A stretch of 64,000 bases of DNA from CAWBRY01 sp963791295. Lineage in GTDB: Bacteria > Bacteroidota > Bacteroidia > Chitinophagales > Chitinophagaceae. Shown here piece by piece: positions 31,501 through 39,576 of this stretch. Location: the NCBI GenBank assembly GCA_963791295.1, contig CAWBRY010000001.1:806001-870000 (forward strand). The letters are read 5' to 3'. The notes under the pieces are model-generated. The model was not told where the DNA came from. It was given only the letters and a program-made list of their open reading frames with translations, and did no database searches. The position numbers and the translations under genes are program-made. Positions within the stretch are counted from its first letter, which is position 1. Each line of letters starts with the position of its first letter.

Positions 31501-31656
31501 AATGGCCAGAGATTGCTCAGCCAATCATTCGATTCGCCAGGTGGTATGACTTCTGTATCTGTTGATTTGCCCAGCACAGTTCAACCCGGAATATACTTCC
31601 TGCAAATGGACAAGAATGGTTCGAAGGTCTTCAATAAAACATTTGCAGTTCAATAG
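25540..31656 (+). CDS. Giant T9SS-exported protein of autotransporter-type beta-strand repeats
   Basis: A 2038-residue surface or secreted protein. A long N-terminus with a signal peptide (cleavage near residue 46, HAQ) leads into a region opening GNWNQTSTW. Residues about 380-1500 are a tandem array related to the autotransporter-associated beta-strand repeat (PATR): units such as GTGTWTFSGANSYTGAT, AGTLKLG and LDLNGFTLS recur, predicting a long right-handed beta-helix. A higher-order unit of exactly 1164 bases (388 residues) is repeated from 26761. Then come an FN3-like domain (about 1850-1945) and a type A T9SS sorting domain in the last 80 residues (IYPNP start). There is no autotransporter barrel; export is by the type IX system. 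Likely adhesin or matrix component, by inference. Confidence 0.9.
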   Translation: MKRGTISFYFPTLRRLDPFKSSGIRCLALIICSLSAFSLISNPIHAQVDRYAVASGNWNQTSTWAASSGGAPGASVPVAGDFVFIGDIAPGISVTIPGGYNAACATLAIGASTNASNSLTLSGTTSILNVSGNLTINRPSVSNTNAFNVNAGTATVGGTLTLAGSATAADLISKIAVTTGTLTISTDLVFVTGNAASNILDLSGGAATLNLGGAFTGTAGTFLSGTSSTVVYNKSGAQTIAGAFGVYNNLTLSGSGAKTTTGITVNNILSMQGSATTTGTVATYGAASTLEYAGSALQITGTEFRTPWTGTGGVIINNSNGVRLNATKTITRGLTISAGQFDLNAFALTVGNLQGAGTITSVPAGAVTLTVGTDNLSTTFSGIIQNGSGTLALAKNGTGVLTLTGSNSYSGVTTINAGTLKLGAAGDAANTPLGTAVAGTSIIAGAVLDLNGFSLGTSEPLTLRGTGISSSGAMINSSSTDVTYSGLITLGAASSIIADAGDINITNSGTITGAGFGLTIGGSGEGSLSSIIGTTTGTLTKSGSGTWTLSGANTFTGVATIGAGMLKLGASTSILGTIANLTTVSSGAVLDLNGFTLSTAETLTLNGTGISNSGALTNTSATTVDYSGLLRLGSSSSIVVNNGNINLTATGTITGAGFNLLLDGSGDGILANIIGTTTGSVTKTGSGTWTFSAANTYTGATTVSAGTLKIAIVGGGIPNLSALTVDGTLDLNGNDEVVGSVAGSGTVTSTAAGTITFSAGGNNASTTFSGLIQDGNATVAFTKNGTGILILSGNNSYSGLTTISAGTIRLGSAGNATDSPLGNATNGTTITSGATLDLNGYTLGIAESLILRGTGALNVGALTNSSATAVTYSGQLTLGAATSIIINAGDMNLTNTSPITGATFALTLSGSGNGTFAGALATGTGTLTKSGSGTWTLSGASTFTGATSINAGMIKLGASTSVFGTIAGITTVATGAVLDLNGFTISSAEPLTLNGTGISGSGALTNTSATNVDYSGLLRLGSATSIVVNNGDINLTATGVMIGPGFSLVLDGSGNGNISNNIGTTTGTVTKNGTGTWTFSGANSYTGATFINAGILKIGIVGGGIPNTSAVTVTSTLDLNGNDDVVGSITGAGTITSSSSGTITLAAGGNNSSTTFSGLIEDGSATVAFTKNGTGILTLTGDNSYSGLTSIAAGTIKLGSAGDGTNSPIGNANMGTSITSGGVLDLNGYTLSIVEALTLRGTGIASGGALTNSSLTDVSYSGLLTLGAASSIITNAGDIDILNTGVITGATFALTIGGSGSGTLASIISTTTGTLTKTGVGTWTLSGANTYTGATTISAGILKLGASTSVLGTIAGITTVSNGAVLDLNGFTLSTAEPLTLNGSGISNGGALTNNSSTFVNYSGLLRLGSSSTIVASNGNINFTALGTVIGATFDLTIDGPGNTILPSIIGTTSGEIIKNGAGTLTLSGNNTFTGGTTLNAGGLNINSTQALGTVAGTFTINGGTIDNSTGSAITTLNNPQIWNASFTFLGTRNLNLGNGAITINSDLTITTDANTLTAGGVISAGAYDLVKAGAGSLNFGASAVTLKSLTINGGTLTSTSGTLNIAGDFENNGTFVHNSGLTNFNGSVAQNIGGSSTTTFNNLTLNNVNGVTLNNNANVNSTLTMTDGKLEITPGSTLNIVSGNAIAGSGFGVSKHVVTQVNTSTNAKGFLRIGGFTGSLTFPIGNGTYYMPVLLNASGSNDFNVCVFQGATQTGEPNGPAFSALTQLFIVDACWVINRNNGSSSTTLQVNWPDALEGSAFQGLTNSEIGISRYDGSTWDPASGVGNQVSDYSTRNSLIAFRAFGVGKVGVPLALNFKNIKAFGLNKGVEVDWEILNETEVDHYEIQRSGDGTLFNTVGRVVPATNNFNEANYSWIDINASGQTYFYRIKAVNKDGKVVYSTIVRIDLQKISAALTIYPNPVQRNHAISLAGELQKGNYVIYIFSSNGQRLLSQSFDSPGGMTSVSVDLPSTVQPGIYFLQMDKNGSKVFNKTFAVQ
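26761..29950 (+). repeat. Tandem 1164-bp repeats inside the surface-protein gene
   Basis: The SYSG motif codons start at 26761, 27925 and 29089, a spacing of 1164 bases both times. Two full units are followed by a third that diverges after about 860 bases. Each unit contains three smaller beta-strand blocks (ending in SAG, ASTS and VGGG variants). DNA identity is moderate, with many synonymous changes, so the array is old. Confidence 0.85.
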
Positions 31657-31658
31657 AC

Positions 31659-32075
31659 CTAACGAAGTTTATCGAGCGACTTGATCAACTTCTCATCACG
31701 CCTTATGCCGCGTGCAGCCATAACATAACTGATAGGGATGAGGAAGGCAAATATGGACCAAAGGGAAATGCTGCCCGACATTTTTGCCATTTCAACAAAA
31801 TAGAGAACGAGGACAAGTATGGAGATTCCAATTCCTACGAAGCAAAGTCTTAGTTGAAGTTTTCGGTCCTTGAACATGAATAAGGTGACGAGCGAGAGCA
31901 GAATTGATGCTCCTGTGAGGACCATTAAGAACAGGGTGCTACCTGCATTCAGAAAGACTGCCTTGCCGCTGTTGTTTACCAGTTGTTTGACGCCGGAAAA
32001 GAAAGGGAGTTCAAAGCTTAAGAAGCCACTCAGTGCAGACAATAACAGCCACAGGCTTTGTTGCCGTTGGATCAT
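31659..32075 (-). CDS. DUF4293-family membrane protein
   Basis: A 138-residue inner-membrane protein with four hydrophobic segments (about 8-26, 42-65, 76-94, 102-121). MIQRQQSLWLLL at the start and DEKLIKSLDKLR at the end match the Bacteroidota DUF4293 family. Function unknown. The stop codon is two bases from that of the convergent giant gene. It is unlikely to be tied to its two T9SS-cargo neighbours; the family is found in many contexts. Confidence 0.85.
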   Translation of the reverse strand: MIQRQQSLWLLLSALSGFLSFELPFFSGVKQLVNNSGKAVFLNAGSTLFLMVLTGASILLSLVTLFMFKDRKLQLRLCFVGIGISILVLVLYFVEMAKMSGSISLWSIFAFLIPISYVMAARGIRRDEKLIKSLDKLR

Positions 32076-32308
32076 TGGTCAGGTTTTACCAAAAATAAGA
32101 CAAGAAAGGCAATCATTTGAAATACCGCAGTTCATGAACAAATTCGATGGGCTGTAATTGTACGAGGCGAGAATAAGCATTAATACTTGATTTTGAACCT
32201 TCCTGCTTCAAATCTTCTTTCTCAGCGGTATCTAGGTGTATTTTCGCACTGGCAAATAATGGTAAATCATTATCCCTTATTTCCTTGTAAATCAGTTAAG
32301 ATCCTCCT

Positions 32309-35300
32309 ATGACGTTTTCCAGATTCACTGTTTTCTTAACTGATTCCTGCCCGCTTAGACCCTCTTTCAAACTTCTTATTTCACTGCTTTTCATACTTAT
32401 CAATTCAGGTATTCGTGCCCAAAACGCTACCAATTATGCGTTTACAGCCAATTCCGGTAGTTATGTTTCTTTGACCGGAGCTACGCCAGTTACCGTAGCT
32501 AATACCGCCGATGATGGTCGGTTCAATGGCATACCTATTGGATTCAATTTTACTTATGGCAGTACGATCACCTATACTCATATTCATGTAAGTACCAATG
32601 GATGGATAACATTGGGAACGAGTGCCGGAGCCAATACCATCAGCACGGCATTAACCGGGACTTTAAATGACTTTACAAGTCCTCCCAGTTCCCTTCCAGT
32701 CATTGCACCCCTGTGGGATAATAATGCACTCTCATCAACTACGGGAATTTCATATCTAACATCGGGCTCTAGCCCAAATCGCGTAACAACCGTTCAATAC
32801 AGTAATGTTAAATGCACATTTAACGCAGCGGTTGCAAATATTGAATTCCAGGTAAAACTTTATGAAAGCAGCAATAAGATTGAATTTGTTTACCATACTC
32901 TTGGAGGAAGTTATACCGCCGATGCTTTTGCAGGCATATCCATTGGAATTGGTACAAGCGCCAGTGCCTACCTTTCATTGAACGGTTCTGGTACATCTCC
33001 AACTGCTTCCAGCGCGGTGAGTACAAATAATATTACTTCTTTGCCGGCCGAAGGCCAGACTTATACGTTTACTCCACCACCAATAACAATCGTTGCGGGA
33101 GATTGGAATTCGGGAACCACGTGGGCAGGGGGGAGTGTGCCTGTCGCCGGTGCCACCGTCTATTTGTTCCATGCTGTGACGGTAACGACACCATTTACTA
33201 ATACAGGCACCGTGAATATCAATTCGGGAGCATCATTAGCTGTATCCGACGTACTCACCAATAATGGGACGCTGAATGTCACTGGATCATTCCAAATAAA
33301 TTCAGGAGGATCTATTACCGGAACAGCTCCTATTTATGGAAGCGCATCCACACTAATATATAATGGAGTTACTAAAACTGTGGGCACCGAATGGACAGGC
33401 AATAGTACAACTCAGGGTTTGGGAATCCCCAGAACGGTCACTTTACAAAATTCGGCCGTACTAACCATGCCTTCGACCGATAGAGGATTGGCAAGTTCTT
33501 TAAATATATTATCCGGATCATCGCTGATATTAGGATCAGCAGATTTATACCTGGCGGGTACCTGGACAAGAGCAGCCGGGACCACCTTTACGCCGAATTC
33601 AAGAACTGTAGTATTTAATGGGTCGATCCCCCAGACGATAAGAATCAACGGAGGGGGCACCGAATCCTTCAGTGGATTTACTTTGAATAATTCAAATGGT
33701 GTGGCCTTGTCTTCTTCACCAAACCTTACCCATGCCGTGATTGATGGTATACTGACATTTACCAGCGGCAAATTTACCATTGGCAGTGCGGCCAATGCAA
33801 ATAGCCTGACAATTAATTCCACGGTCAGTGGAAGCAGTTCAGCAAACTCTTTCAAAGGAAGTAGTAATTCCATCCTCACCGTAGGAGGAACAGGCGCCCT
33901 TGGACCTTTATTTCTAGACCCAGCCACACCGGGAACCACGAATAATTTGCAGACACTTACTATCAATAGAGCAGGTACCGTTACCATGGGCAATGATCTG
34001 CAGGTATCGGGTATACTCACATTAGGCAGTAGCAGTACGTTGGATATGTCGGCGAATGTTCTTGGCGGAGCACTTACATCGGTTACCGGAACAGGAGGTT
34101 TAAAAACTCAGAATACATCTGGTACCCCCATCTCTGCAGGAAAAACCTGGACCGGTAATGTTTATTTTAATAGCAGTTCAGCACAAACTATTATTGATGG
34201 TAATTATAATAATCTGGATGGGAGTGGTGGGAACCGGACTTTAAACAGCAGTGGAACTATCGGAATTGCGGGAACATTCACCGCCGGTGCAGGCGCATAT
34301 ACGGTGACAGGTTCTACGATTGATTTTAACGGAGCAACTGCGCAGAGTATTCCCGCATTCACATTTAATAATTTGACAGTATCCAATGGCACCAAAACAA
34401 CAGCCGGTGTAGTTAATGTAAATGGAGCATTTACGTTTAGCTCATCTGTGGTTACAACGACATCGACAAATCTCATAATATTGAATGATAATGCCACAAC
34501 CAGCGGTGCGAGTTTTACCTCTTATGTAAATGGGCCACTACGGAAAATCGGAGACGATGCTTTTATATTTCCTGTTGGGAAATCCGGAGCGGGCTTCATG
34601 TCCATTGGTATTTCAGCACCTTCTTCACCTTCCGATGCATTCACCGCCGAATATATAAGGGCTCCTGCGATCAGTTTAGGTACAATCACAGCTCCGGGAC
34701 TTAAACAAATTAGCGCTTGTGACTACTGGAATCTGAATCGCGATGTTGGTACATCTTCTGTTGACATCACACTTTCATGGAATGGATTCAGTAATTGTAA
34801 TCTCGTTGCCTATGTGACTGATCTGTCAACACTGACCATTGCACATTTTAATGGGACAAGCTGGGATACGCATGGGAAAAACTCAAGCACAGGATCTGTA
34901 TCCAGTGGTACGATTACGCGCAGTGGAGTTTCCGTATTTAGCCCTTTTGTTTTAGGAAGCACGAGCAGTAGCACAAATCCTCTCCAAATAAAATTAACTT
35001 CTATTAGCGCCCATCGGGAAGTGGATGGGATAAGAGTAACATGGACAAACCTCGATGAAATAAATATCGATCATTATGTTGTTGAACGTTCGGGGATCGT
35101 TGGCCAATTTATCAAAGTGGGGGAGATTAAAGCGACTTCCAATTTCTCAACTGCGACAGACTATGCATGGCTTGATAGGTCGTCGGCGGCGGGAAATCTC
35201 TTTTATCGGGTCAAGGCCGTGGAATTGTCTGGTAAATCGGTATATAGTTCGACTGTCACGGTCGATGACCGCCTGGATTTATCCGGATCGCTCTATCCAA

Positions 35301-35533
35301 ATCCGTTGACGGGAAGTAAAATCACCTTTTACTCCGGGAATTTAAGCAAGGGTCAATATCAGTTACAGGTGTTTGATGCGGTTGGCAGAAATATACATCA
35401 GGAAAACTTCCAACATCATGGCGGGTCTGTCACTAAAGAAATAGATTTGCCCCTGAAGATGCCTCCGGGAATCTATAGCCTTCGCATAGCGGGGAAAGAA
35501 ATTAACCTGATGAAGGCATTTATGCAGAAATGA
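32309..35533 (+). CDS. Secreted protein with T9SS type A sorting domain
   Basis: A 1074-residue exported protein. The signal peptide ends near residue 37 (IRAQ). The N-terminal part (about 45-250) resembles Bacteroidota surface domains with FNFTYGSTITYTHIHVSTNGWI followed by beta-rich sequence. The middle carries Ser/Thr/Asn/Gly-rich strands like a beta-helix but without clear PATR units. An FN3-like domain (about 895-985, with IDHYVVERS and FYRVKAV) precedes the T9SS tail in the last 75 residues (YPNP, then GQYQLQVFD and PPGIYSLRI). The FN3-plus-tail region is closely similar to that of the giant protein upstream, so both belong to one cargo family. Specific role unknown. Confidence 0.87.
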   Translation: MTFSRFTVFLTDSCPLRPSFKLLISLLFILINSGIRAQNATNYAFTANSGSYVSLTGATPVTVANTADDGRFNGIPIGFNFTYGSTITYTHIHVSTNGWITLGTSAGANTISTALTGTLNDFTSPPSSLPVIAPLWDNNALSSTTGISYLTSGSSPNRVTTVQYSNVKCTFNAAVANIEFQVKLYESSNKIEFVYHTLGGSYTADAFAGISIGIGTSASAYLSLNGSGTSPTASSAVSTNNITSLPAEGQTYTFTPPPITIVAGDWNSGTTWAGGSVPVAGATVYLFHAVTVTTPFTNTGTVNINSGASLAVSDVLTNNGTLNVTGSFQINSGGSITGTAPIYGSASTLIYNGVTKTVGTEWTGNSTTQGLGIPRTVTLQNSAVLTMPSTDRGLASSLNILSGSSLILGSADLYLAGTWTRAAGTTFTPNSRTVVFNGSIPQTIRINGGGTESFSGFTLNNSNGVALSSSPNLTHAVIDGILTFTSGKFTIGSAANANSLTINSTVSGSSSANSFKGSSNSILTVGGTGALGPLFLDPATPGTTNNLQTLTINRAGTVTMGNDLQVSGILTLGSSSTLDMSANVLGGALTSVTGTGGLKTQNTSGTPISAGKTWTGNVYFNSSSAQTIIDGNYNNLDGSGGNRTLNSSGTIGIAGTFTAGAGAYTVTGSTIDFNGATAQSIPAFTFNNLTVSNGTKTTAGVVNVNGAFTFSSSVVTTTSTNLIILNDNATTSGASFTSYVNGPLRKIGDDAFIFPVGKSGAGFMSIGISAPSSPSDAFTAEYIRAPAISLGTITAPGLKQISACDYWNLNRDVGTSSVDITLSWNGFSNCNLVAYVTDLSTLTIAHFNGTSWDTHGKNSSTGSVSSGTITRSGVSVFSPFVLGSTSSSTNPLQIKLTSISAHREVDGIRVTWTNLDEINIDHYVVERSGIVGQFIKVGEIKATSNFSTATDYAWLDRSSAAGNLFYRVKAVELSGKSVYSSTVTVDDRLDLSGSLYPNPLTGSKITFYSGNLSKGQYQLQVFDAVGRNIHQENFQHHGGSVTKEIDLPLKMPPGIYSLRIAGKEINLMKAFMQK

Positions 35534-35550
35534 AATGGGCAGACCAGGAA

Positions 35551-36861
35551 CTAGCCCAACTCGGGATATAATGGGTACTGCCTCATGAATTCTCTTACTT
35601 CCTGTTTTACTCCAGCAATTATTTTTTCATCATCAGGATTCATGAGTATTTTATCGACCATTCCGACGATCGTTTCCATGTCTTTTTCAACCATGCCGCG
35701 GGTAGTAATGGCAGGCACACCCACGCGAATTCCAGAAGTGACGAATGGTGACTTATCATCAAAGGGGACTGCATTTTTATTCAAGGTAATATGTGCCTTG
35801 TCTAACGTCTCCTGCGCTTTTTTGCCAGTCAGGTTCTTATTCCGCAGGTCAATTAACATCAGGTGGTTATCCGTTCCTTTGCTAATGAGGTCGTAACCCC
35901 GGGTTACAAATGCCTTTGCCATCGCCTGGGCATTGGAAATGATCTGTTTTCCATATCCCTTAAAATCTTCCGCTAAAATTTCGCCAAAGGATACTGCCTT
36001 TGCGGCGATGATATGTTCCAAAGGACCACCTTGTGTTCCTGGAAACACGGCGAGGTCGAGTAATTGACTCATGCTGCGAATATTTCCCTTAGGGTCTTTA
36101 ATGCCCCATGGATTTTCAAAATCGTGTCGCAGCATGATAATACCTCCGCGAGGACCGCGTAAGGTCTTATGAGTCGTAGATGTTACTATATGGCAATGCT
36201 CAAATGGATCATTCAGTAAGCCGGTCGCTATCAGGCCGGCTGGATGAGCTATATCGGCCATGATCACGGCTCCCACCTGATCGGCAATTGCACGGATCCG
36301 TTTGTAATCCCAATCGCGACTGTATGCGGAGGCGCCGCAGATGATCATCTTTGGCTTCTCCTTTACGGCAATAGATTCCATTTGATCATAATCGACTATG
36401 CCTGTTTCTTTCTTCACGCCATAAAACAAGGCCTGGTAATTTTTGCCACTAAAATTTGCAGGACTACCGTGAGTTAAATGTCCACCCATGCTCAGATCAA
36501 GGCCCAGTACCTTCTCACCCGGTTTTACACAAGCCAAAAAAACAGCTGCGTTAGCTTGTGCTCCGCTATGAGGTTGAACGTTTGCCCAGGTTGCACGGAA
36601 TATTTTTTTCAATCTTTCAATGGCGAGTGATTCAATCTCGTCGACCACTTCACAACCACCATAATAGCGTTTGCCCGGATAGCCTTCTGCATATTTATTT
36701 GTGGGACATGACCCCATTGCTTGTAATACCTGGATTGAAGTGAAATTCTCTGAGGCAATAAGTTCAATCCCGTTTCGCTGGCGCTCCAATTCTTTGTTCA
36801 GTAAATTGAAGAGGAGCTTATCGGTTTGAATTTCTGTAGAAGTTATAATGGGCATTTCCAT
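35551..36861 (-). CDS. glyA: Serine hydroxymethyltransferase
   Basis: PLP enzyme that converts serine and tetrahydrofolate into glycine and 5,10-methylene-tetrahydrofolate in the cytoplasm. The PLP-binding lysine is Lys232 in TSTTHKTLRGPRGG. Other hallmarks are ELIASENF at 33-40, YAEGYPGKRYYGG at 58-69 and ADIAHPAGL at 202-210. The length, 436 residues, is slightly above the usual 415-430. ATG 36861 and ATG 36855 are both possible starts. The gene converges on the T9SS gene with a gap of 17 bases. Confidence 0.97.
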   Translation of the reverse strand: MEMPIITSTEIQTDKLLFNLLNKELERQRNGIELIASENFTSIQVLQAMGSCPTNKYAEGYPGKRYYGGCEVVDEIESLAIERLKKIFRATWANVQPHSGAQANAAVFLACVKPGEKVLGLDLSMGGHLTHGSPANFSGKNYQALFYGVKKETGIVDYDQMESIAVKEKPKMIICGASAYSRDWDYKRIRAIADQVGAVIMADIAHPAGLIATGLLNDPFEHCHIVTSTTHKTLRGPRGGIIMLRHDFENPWGIKDPKGNIRSMSQLLDLAVFPGTQGGPLEHIIAAKAVSFGEILAEDFKGYGKQIISNAQAMAKAFVTRGYDLISKGTDNHLMLIDLRNKNLTGKKAQETLDKAHITLNKNAVPFDDKSPFVTSGIRVGVPAITTRGMVEKDMETIVGMVDKILMNPDDEKIIAGVKQEVREFMRQYPLYPELG

Positions 36862-36902
36862 AACCAGGTTGCTGTAATAGAATTAATGAGTTGAAATATT
36901 TG

Positions 36903-36910
36903 CAAAAATA
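36903..36910 (-). promoter_or_regulatory. Putative -7 element of glyA
   Basis: TATTTTTG on the minus strand matches TANNTTTG exactly and lies 41 bases before the glyA start. No good TTTG at the usual distance upstream, so the call is tentative. Confidence 0.35.
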
Positions 36911-37085
36911 GGTCTGTGAAGCGTGCAATTTGAAATTTGATATCGGTTTTTATTGAATGAAAAATCCTTACATTCGTTGGCTTTTAGAATTTCTTTATTA
37001 AACATCCTCCTTAGTTGATCGGTATCACCTGATTCTTCAATAGTTATCAATCATCGAGGAGATCAGAAGGAGGGATTTAGAGCAA

Positions 37086-38078
37086 ATGAAGGCGATCATA
37101 CCTTTAGCTGGCGCAGGCACCAAGCTGCGACCTCACACTTACACCCAACCTAAGGCTCTTATTCCCCTGGCAGGAAAGACCGTTTTAAGCATCATTATAG
37201 ATCAATTGCGAGAGGCGGGCATCAATGAATTCATCTTCATAGTAGGGTATCTCGGAGAAAAGATTGAAGATTATGTAAAAAGCAAATTTCCCTCTGTGCA
37301 GGGTCACTACGTGCATCAGATCGACCGACAGGGCATCGGCCATGCAATCAGGTTAACAAGAAGCATTGTCAACCACGACGAGGTCTTTGTGGTCCTGGGC
37401 GATACCATCTGCGAATACGACGTAAAGGAGGTGATGAATAGTCCCTATTCGATGATTGGACTGCGGAAGGTGGACGATCCCAGAGATTTTGGAGTGGCGG
37501 AAATGGACGATGATGACTTCATCACACATGTGGTTGAGAAACCTAATATTCCGAAAAGCAACCTGGCCCTGGTAGGGATATATAAGATCAAGGAATCAGA
37601 TCAGATGTTCCAGTGCCTGGAAGACAATATTCGCCAGGGCTTGCGCAGTCATGGTGAGTACAGTCTCACTGATGCCCTGGATTGCATGATCCGGATGGGT
37701 GCGAAATTGCGCTCCTTTAGAGTGGAAAATTGGTTTGATTGCGGGCGCAAGGAAACTCTTTTGGAATCCAACGCATTGCTGCTCAAAAAATTTAATACCT
37801 CTTCAAACGATGGCTATAATTTTGAAAACACCGTAGTCATCCATCCGGTAAGCATCGGTGCAGGCTGCCTGATTAAAAATTCCATCATAGGCCCAAATGT
37901 TGCAATAGGAGAAAACACTACCATTGATTATTCGATCGTTAAGAACTCCATCATCGGCTCCTATTCCAACCTCTTCGATATTGTTTTAGATGCGTCTATC
38001 ATAGGCAGCGATTCTGATCTGCGTGGAGAAAGCCGCTCGTTGAATATTGGAGATAATACCAGTATTGACCTGGGCTAG
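37086..38078 (+). CDS. Sugar-phosphate nucleotidyltransferase
   Basis: Activates a sugar-1-phosphate with an NTP to make a nucleotide sugar, usually for cell-envelope glycans. 330 residues. The nucleotidyltransferase domain (1-235) begins with PLAGAGTKLRPHT and PKALIPLAGK, has the metal-binding aspartate in VLGDTICEYD and a VVEKP substrate motif. The C-terminal 90 residues form a left-handed beta-helix-like segment (KNSIIGPNVAIGENT). It resembles the RmlA/GlmU-N superfamily; the exact sugar and base cannot be told. The signature Arg (GTRLRP) is replaced by Lys. The flavin oxidoreductase gene begins 28 bases after the stop. Confidence 0.88.
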   Translation: MKAIIPLAGAGTKLRPHTYTQPKALIPLAGKTVLSIIIDQLREAGINEFIFIVGYLGEKIEDYVKSKFPSVQGHYVHQIDRQGIGHAIRLTRSIVNHDEVFVVLGDTICEYDVKEVMNSPYSMIGLRKVDDPRDFGVAEMDDDDFITHVVEKPNIPKSNLALVGIYKIKESDQMFQCLEDNIRQGLRSHGEYSLTDALDCMIRMGAKLRSFRVENWFDCGRKETLLESNALLLKKFNTSSNDGYNFENTVVIHPVSIGAGCLIKNSIIGPNVAIGENTTIDYSIVKNSIIGSYSNLFDIVLDASIIGSDSDLRGESRSLNIGDNTSIDLG

Positions 38079-38105
38079 TTGAAAAATTAGAACTTTACCT
38101 AAAAA

Positions 38106-39059
38106 ATGGCTGAGTTTTCAAATCGTGTCACCAGGTTATTTGGGATTGACTATCCCATTATCCAGGCAGGGATGCTCTGGACCAGTGGATGGAAACTAGC
38201 CAGTGCTGTCAGTAATGCGGGAGGTTTGGGTCTTATAGGCAGCGGAAGCATGTATCCCGATGTCTTAAAAGAACATATTGATAAATGCCGATCCGCATCC
38301 GATTCTCCCTTTGGGGTAAATGTACCCTTGCTATATCCGGACATCGACAAACTGATACGGATCATCATTGATGAAGGAGTGAAGATCGTTTTTACTTCAG
38401 CCGGTAGTCCAAAAACATGGACGCCTATATTAAAGGAGAACGGGATCATCGTGGTGCATGTTGTTAGTAGCAGCAAATTCGCCATCAAGGCGGAGGAGGC
38501 AGGATGTGATGCGGTGGTGGCTGAGGGGTTTGAAGCAGGAGGGCACAACGGGCGGGAAGAAACCACCACGCTAGTATTGATCCCGGCGGTTGCGAAGGCC
38601 GTGAAGATCCCGGTCATCGCTGCAGGAGGGATCGCCACAGGGAGGCAGATGTTGGCGACAATGGTTGTTGGAGCTGAAGGAGTGCAGATGGGGAGTCGAT
38701 TTGTGGCTAGTGAAGAAGCATCTTCGCATCCTGATTTTAAACAGAGAGTGATCGAATCGTTGGAGGGGGAGACGGCACTAACATTAAAGCAGCTAACGCC
38801 TGTAAGAGTGCTAAAGAACAGTTTTTACCGAAAGGTGCAGGAAGCGGAATGGAAGGGTGCCTCGGTAGAAGAATTGAAAACCTTGCTTGGAAGAGCCAGG
38901 GCAAAGAGGGGAATGTTTGAAGGAGACCTGGAGGAAGGTGAATTGGAAATTGGACAAGTAAGTTTACTACTGGAAAACATCCTACCGGCGAAAGAAATCG
39001 TTAGGAGCGTGTGGAATGAGTTTATGAGCGGTTTGACCGATCCACTGAAAATGGTTTAA
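38106..39059 (+). CDS. NAD(P)H-dependent flavin oxidoreductase / nitronate monooxygenase
   Basis: FMN-dependent TIM-barrel enzyme of the nitronate monooxygenase (2-nitropropane dioxygenase) and FabK superfamily, 317 residues. The start FGIDYPIIQAGM is the family hallmark, followed by SNAGGLGLIG at 36-45, GFEAGGHNG near 141-149 and the FMN phosphate-binding region VIAAGGIATGR and GAEGVQMGSRF (about 176-210). It could detoxify nitronates or reduce enoyl-ACP; sequence alone does not decide. Cytoplasmic. It may be cotranscribed with the nucleotidyltransferase gene. Confidence 0.88.
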   Translation: MAEFSNRVTRLFGIDYPIIQAGMLWTSGWKLASAVSNAGGLGLIGSGSMYPDVLKEHIDKCRSASDSPFGVNVPLLYPDIDKLIRIIIDEGVKIVFTSAGSPKTWTPILKENGIIVVHVVSSSKFAIKAEEAGCDAVVAEGFEAGGHNGREETTTLVLIPAVAKAVKIPVIAAGGIATGRQMLATMVVGAEGVQMGSRFVASEEASSHPDFKQRVIESLEGETALTLKQLTPVRVLKNSFYRKVQEAEWKGASVEELKTLLGRARAKRGMFEGDLEEGELEIGQVSLLLENILPAKEIVRSVWNEFMSGLTDPLKMV

Positions 39060-39114
39060 TTTTATTTGGCGAATTGGCTTTGTAGATTCACTAATCAATT
39101 AACCGACTAAACAT

Positions 39115-39513
39115 ATGAAACCTAAAGCCCTTCTGCTGGTATTATCTGTCCTGGTTTTTGCGATTGCTAACGCTAAAAATACTGATCCCGCGACCGGGAA
39201 GAAAGATGATCTAAACGGAATAGTTATCCATGCCGATAGTAAGAAACCCCTGAAAGATGTGAGTGTGACGGCCTACCTCGTGTCCAAAAAAGAAAAGGTG
39301 GTCTTGACGGGCGAGGATGGCAATTTTTCATTTGATGAGTTGAGGGCGGGTACCTATAGATTCATATTTGAGAAAGCGGGATTCAAAAGAATTACAAAGG
39401 AAAAGGTCGTCATCAAGACCGATGAAGCTTTTCAATTAAATATTGAAATGATCGAAACCAGTGACTTCGACATTTTGCCCTCACCATTTCATTTTACTGA
39501 TGTAAAAAGGTAG
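39115..39513 (+). CDS. Small secreted carboxypeptidase-regulatory-like domain protein
   Basis: A 132-residue exported protein: signal peptide 1-20 and a single CarboxypepD_reg / CNA-B type beta-sandwich (about 33-112), with LNGIVIHADSKKPLKDVSV at its start and FSFDELRAGTYRFIFEKAGF in the middle. Such domains usually sit at the N-terminus of TonB-dependent receptors; here it stands alone. Role unknown, perhaps a periplasmic interaction module. A strong bidirectional terminator follows directly. Confidence 0.8.
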   Translation: MKPKALLLVLSVLVFAIANAKNTDPATGKKDDLNGIVIHADSKKPLKDVSVTAYLVSKKEKVVLTGEDGNFSFDELRAGTYRFIFEKAGFKRITKEKVVIKTDEAFQLNIEMIETSDFDILPSPFHFTDVKR

Positions 39514-39521
39514 GAAAACAA

Positions 39522-39544
39522 AACGGCCCCTTGTGGGGGCCGTT
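39522..39544 (+). terminator. Bidirectional Rho-independent terminator
   Basis: Nine-base-pair stem AACGGCCCC/GGGGCCGTT with a 5-base loop, T-rich on both sides. It separates the convergent genes ending at 39513 (plus) and 39577 (minus). Confidence 0.85.
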
Positions 39545-39576
39545 TGCTTTCATGGCTGGTTAAGGTAGCGCGCAGA

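Noticed and set aside
35534..35550. Possible terminator between the T9SS gene and glyA
   Set aside because: Only about five base pairs (TGGGC/GCCCA) with a large loop and no T-tract.
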